DNA from: Pseudomonadota bacterium
GTDB taxonomy: Bacteria; Desulfobacterota; Desulfobacteria; Desulfobacterales; JAHIVH01
Direction: 5' to 3'
NCBI GenBank assembly: GCA_018816735.1
Contig: JAHIVH010000132.1
Coordinates: 124,001-188,000 of the forward strand
DNA: 64,000 nucleotides
Part shown: piece after piece, positions 62,172 to 64,000 of the stretch
Numbering within the stretch: position 1 is the first letter of the stretch
Layout: each line of letters begins with the position of its first letter
Notes under the pieces: model-generated
Database searches by the model: none
Told to the model about the DNA's origin: nothing
Seen by the model: only the letters and a program-made list of their open reading frames with translations
Position numbers and translations under genes: made by a program

Positions 62172-63182
62172 GTGCCAGGTATGCAATCCAGATTTATTTT
62201 TTTGATCATGATAGCGATGACCTTTCCTGCCTGTTCCTCCCCTAAAAAGGATGTGCCGCCCCCCGATCATGTCATCGTGCAACTCAAATGGAAACATCAG
62301 GCACAGTTTTCCGGTTTTTATGTGGCCGAAGAAAAGGGCTACTACCGGAATGAAAATATTGCGGTTCAATTTCTGGAAGGCGGCAGCGACATAGACTGTG
62401 CTTCTGCACTCATATCAACCCAGGCCCAATTCGCGGTCATTGCGCCTGAAGATGTCCTTATCAAAAGAGGTGAAAATTATCCGTTACTTGCAATTGGCGT
62501 GATCTACCGAAGGAGTGCGGTTGTGTTTATTTCCCATGGGGATTCCGGTATCGTCCGGCCATCTGATTTTAAAGGTAAGACCATTGCGACTTTGGGTGCA
62601 GGGGGGGCGGTACGTGATTTTGAGTTACAGTTTAAAGCAATGATGACGCATCTTGATATTGATATGACAACCATCAGTCTGGTCCCATATGATCCCGAAT
62701 ATAAAGGCTTTATAGATGGCAGCGTTGATGTGACCGCCTCTTACCTCACAGGGGGTGTTATCCTTCTGGAAAAACAAGGCAGGGCCTTGAATCTGATCTG
62801 GCCTGGGGATTATGGTGTCAACTTCTATTCGGATACGATTGTGACGACCCGGGAAATGACTGAACAAAAGCCGGATTTGGTTTTCAGGTTTTTAAAAGCT
62901 ACGCTTAAAGGCTGGCGTGATGCAGTTGGTGGTCCGGCAAACGCGGTCGATATCACCATGAAATATGCCGAAGTAAAAGACCGTAAACTTCAGACAGCCA
63001 TGACGGATGCCATGCTTCCTCTGGTCAATACCGGTGAAGATCAGATCGGATGGATGAAAGGCGATGACTGGCATGGCATGGTCAACCTGCTTTTAAATCA
63101 AAACATCATTCCTGCGACCATACCGGATACGGATGATTACTATACGATGACTTTTTTAAAAAAAATCTATGGTAACAATTAA
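62172..63182 (+). CDS. NMT1/THI5-type ABC substrate-binding lipoprotein
   Basis: The 336-residue protein starts at GTG with AAAGGAAAA upstream. It has a lipoprotein signal (FPACSS, lipidated Cys about 21). The fold of the NMT1/THI5-like binding family follows: QLKWKHQAQFSGFYVAEEKGYY, EGG, GAGGAVRDFELQF. These proteins bind pyrimidine or aromatic compounds for ABC import. No permease or ATPase is encoded next to it. The Cache sensor gene 2 bases downstream may instead use it as a sensing subunit. Confidence 0.9.
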   Translation: MPGMQSRFIFLIMIAMTFPACSSPKKDVPPPDHVIVQLKWKHQAQFSGFYVAEEKGYYRNENIAVQFLEGGSDIDCASALISTQAQFAVIAPEDVLIKRGENYPLLAIGVIYRRSAVVFISHGDSGIVRPSDFKGKTIATLGAGGAVRDFELQFKAMMTHLDIDMTTISLVPYDPEYKGFIDGSVDVTASYLTGGVILLEKQGRALNLIWPGDYGVNFYSDTIVTTREMTEQKPDLVFRFLKATLKGWRDAVGGPANAVDITMKYAEVKDRKLQTAMTDAMLPLVNTGEDQIGWMKGDDWHGMVNLLLNQNIIPATIPDTDDYYTMTFLKKIYGNN

Positions 63183-63184
63183 AT

Positions 63185-64000
63185 ATGAGACTGATGTCCA
63201 AATTATTGCTGGTCTTGTTTGTCATTTCCCTTTTGCCTGTGGTGATCATGAGCTTTCTATCCTACAGCCAGGCCAGAGATGCCATCTACAAAAGAACTAT
63301 TAATCATCTGCTTTCCATCAACCAACTGAAAAAAATGGAGATTGAAAACTGGATACATGTGAATTGCACCACACTTGAAATTCTTTCGGGTAATCCTTTT
63401 CTTATCAATGAATTTACCCGTTACATCCGTGTAAAAGACCATAAGGAAAATGCAGATCTGGAATATGTGTCAATCCCGTTTGTAAAATGCCTGATGCCGG
63501 TGGTCAATGCAGGTCATTTTCTGGAAATCTTTATTTTAGACAAAGACACCGGTCAGGTGCTCATATCCACAGACAGTCGGCAGGAAAGGAAGTATCTGGA
63601 TAACAGGCCTTTTTTTTTAAAAGGGAAAGAAGGTACTTTTGTTTCAAGCGTCAATTACTCAATGACGCTCAGAGAGCCTGCCATGAATATCAGCACGCCT
63701 TTAAAAGATCATCACGGTCAATTGATAGCCATTCTGGGGGGACGGGTAAACTTATCCCCCTTGTCAAAGATAATGGAAAGTACGTCAGAACTCAGCCAAA
63801 GCCTGGATACATATCTGGTGAACAGCTTTAATTTTTTTGTGACCGAACCCCGATTCGGAGATCATTATGCACTCCGGAAATCGGTTCATACAAAAGGTGT
63901 CGATTTGGCCATGGCTCAAAAAAGCGGTGTCGATTTTTATAACGATTATAGAGATGTTCCAGTGATCGGCGCATATGAGTGGATTCCTGAGAGGGAATTT
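63185..64000 (+). CDS. Cache-type membrane sensor, N-terminal fragment (runs off the right edge)
   Basis: The visible 272 residues start MRLMSKLLLVLFVIS, a transmembrane helix, followed by a dCache-like periplasmic domain (KKMEIENWI, LEIFILDKDTGQVLISTD, RPFFLKGKEG). The output domain lies beyond the window; histidine kinase or chemoreceptor are both possible. It begins 2 bases after the binding-protein gene, so the two are coupled. Confidence 0.8.
   Translation, partial: MRLMSKLLLVLFVISLLPVVIMSFLSYSQARDAIYKRTINHLLSINQLKKMEIENWIHVNCTTLEILSGNPFLINEFTRYIRVKDHKENADLEYVSIPFVKCLMPVVNAGHFLEIFILDKDTGQVLISTDSRQERKYLDNRPFFLKGKEGTFVSSVNYSMTLREPAMNISTPLKDHHGQLIAILGGRVNLSPLSKIMESTSELSQSLDTYLVNSFNFFVTEPRFGDHYALRKSVHTKGVDLAMAQKSGVDFYNDYRDVPVIGAYEWIPEREF

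Noticed and set aside
1..64000. CRISPR arrays, tRNA/rRNA genes, transposases, c-di-GMP riboswitches
   Set aside because: None was recognised when reading both strands by eye; a covariance-model search would be needed to exclude RNA elements.

Overview
The window looks like the chromosome of an anaerobic, Gram-negative Desulfobacterota (Deltaproteobacteria) bacterium, most like the sulfate-reducing Desulfobacteraceae. This is inferred from gene content, not from a marker gene. The clues are many Fe-S and radical-SAM enzymes, 4-hydroxybutyryl-CoA dehydratase, an outer-membrane phospholipase, FapA (DUF342) proteins and a very large set of receiver, HDOD, HD-GYP and histidine-kinase proteins. No rRNA, tRNA, CRISPR array, insertion sequence or phage gene was seen. 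The window is cut at both ends inside sensory genes (a chemoreceptor on the left, a Cache-type sensor on the right).

Layout. 0-6.4 kb: chemoreceptor N-terminus, a cation/proton antiporter, a decayed LysE/RhtB exporter, a MopE-PKD-FGE-like surface lipoprotein, and a minus-strand PASTA-rpe-aroQ operon. 6.4-20.5 kb: housekeeping and orphan genes (half-HU-like protein, large B12-radical SAM protein, SlyD, AsmA-like protein, cyclic-nucleotide-binding protein, flavin oxidoreductase, short chemoreceptor, flavodoxin-ferredoxin fusion, MurJ, dehalogenase-like hydrolase). 20.7-26.3 kb: a compact AmmeMemoRadiSam operon (AmrB-AmrA-membrane spermidine-synthase-like protein-AmrS) followed by outer-membrane phospholipase A. 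The predicted signals put AmrB and AmrS outside the cytoplasm while AmrA has none. 26.4-35.7 kb: CorA, a small MscS-tail-like protein coupled to a Ca2+/Na+ antiporter, a chemoreceptor, a hydrolase, a radical SAM enzyme, a DUF4143 ATPase, a MoaE-like protein and a fumarylacetoacetase-family enzyme. 35.7-43.0 kb: a minus-strand acyl-CoA operon (thiolase, crotonase, patatin, AbfD, TetR, DUF1329) behind a GntR/FadR regulator, with a good promoter and a palindromic operator candidate.

43.3-64 kb is a continuous signalling region. On the minus strand a receiver/coiled-coil protein is followed by two tandem receiver-FapA proteins; in the second the receiver has lost the phosphoacceptor Asp, the conserved Thr and the conserved Lys. 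On the plus strand a MerR-type HTH fused to half of a cpYpsA-like SLOG domain precedes a string of co-oriented genes: two receiver-HD-GYP proteins, a Cys-rich small protein, a receiver-histidine kinase, an HDOD protein, a receiver-PAS protein, an MglA-like GTPase, a second histidine kinase, an NMT1-type binding lipoprotein and a Cache sensor. Five of these proteins share the same receiver plus linker, attached to different outputs, and a sixth carries a degenerate copy. This cluster is the best candidate for an undescribed system: a phospho-signalling and c-di-GMP network built around FapA-type beta-helix proteins, with a possible nucleotide-ligand sensor.
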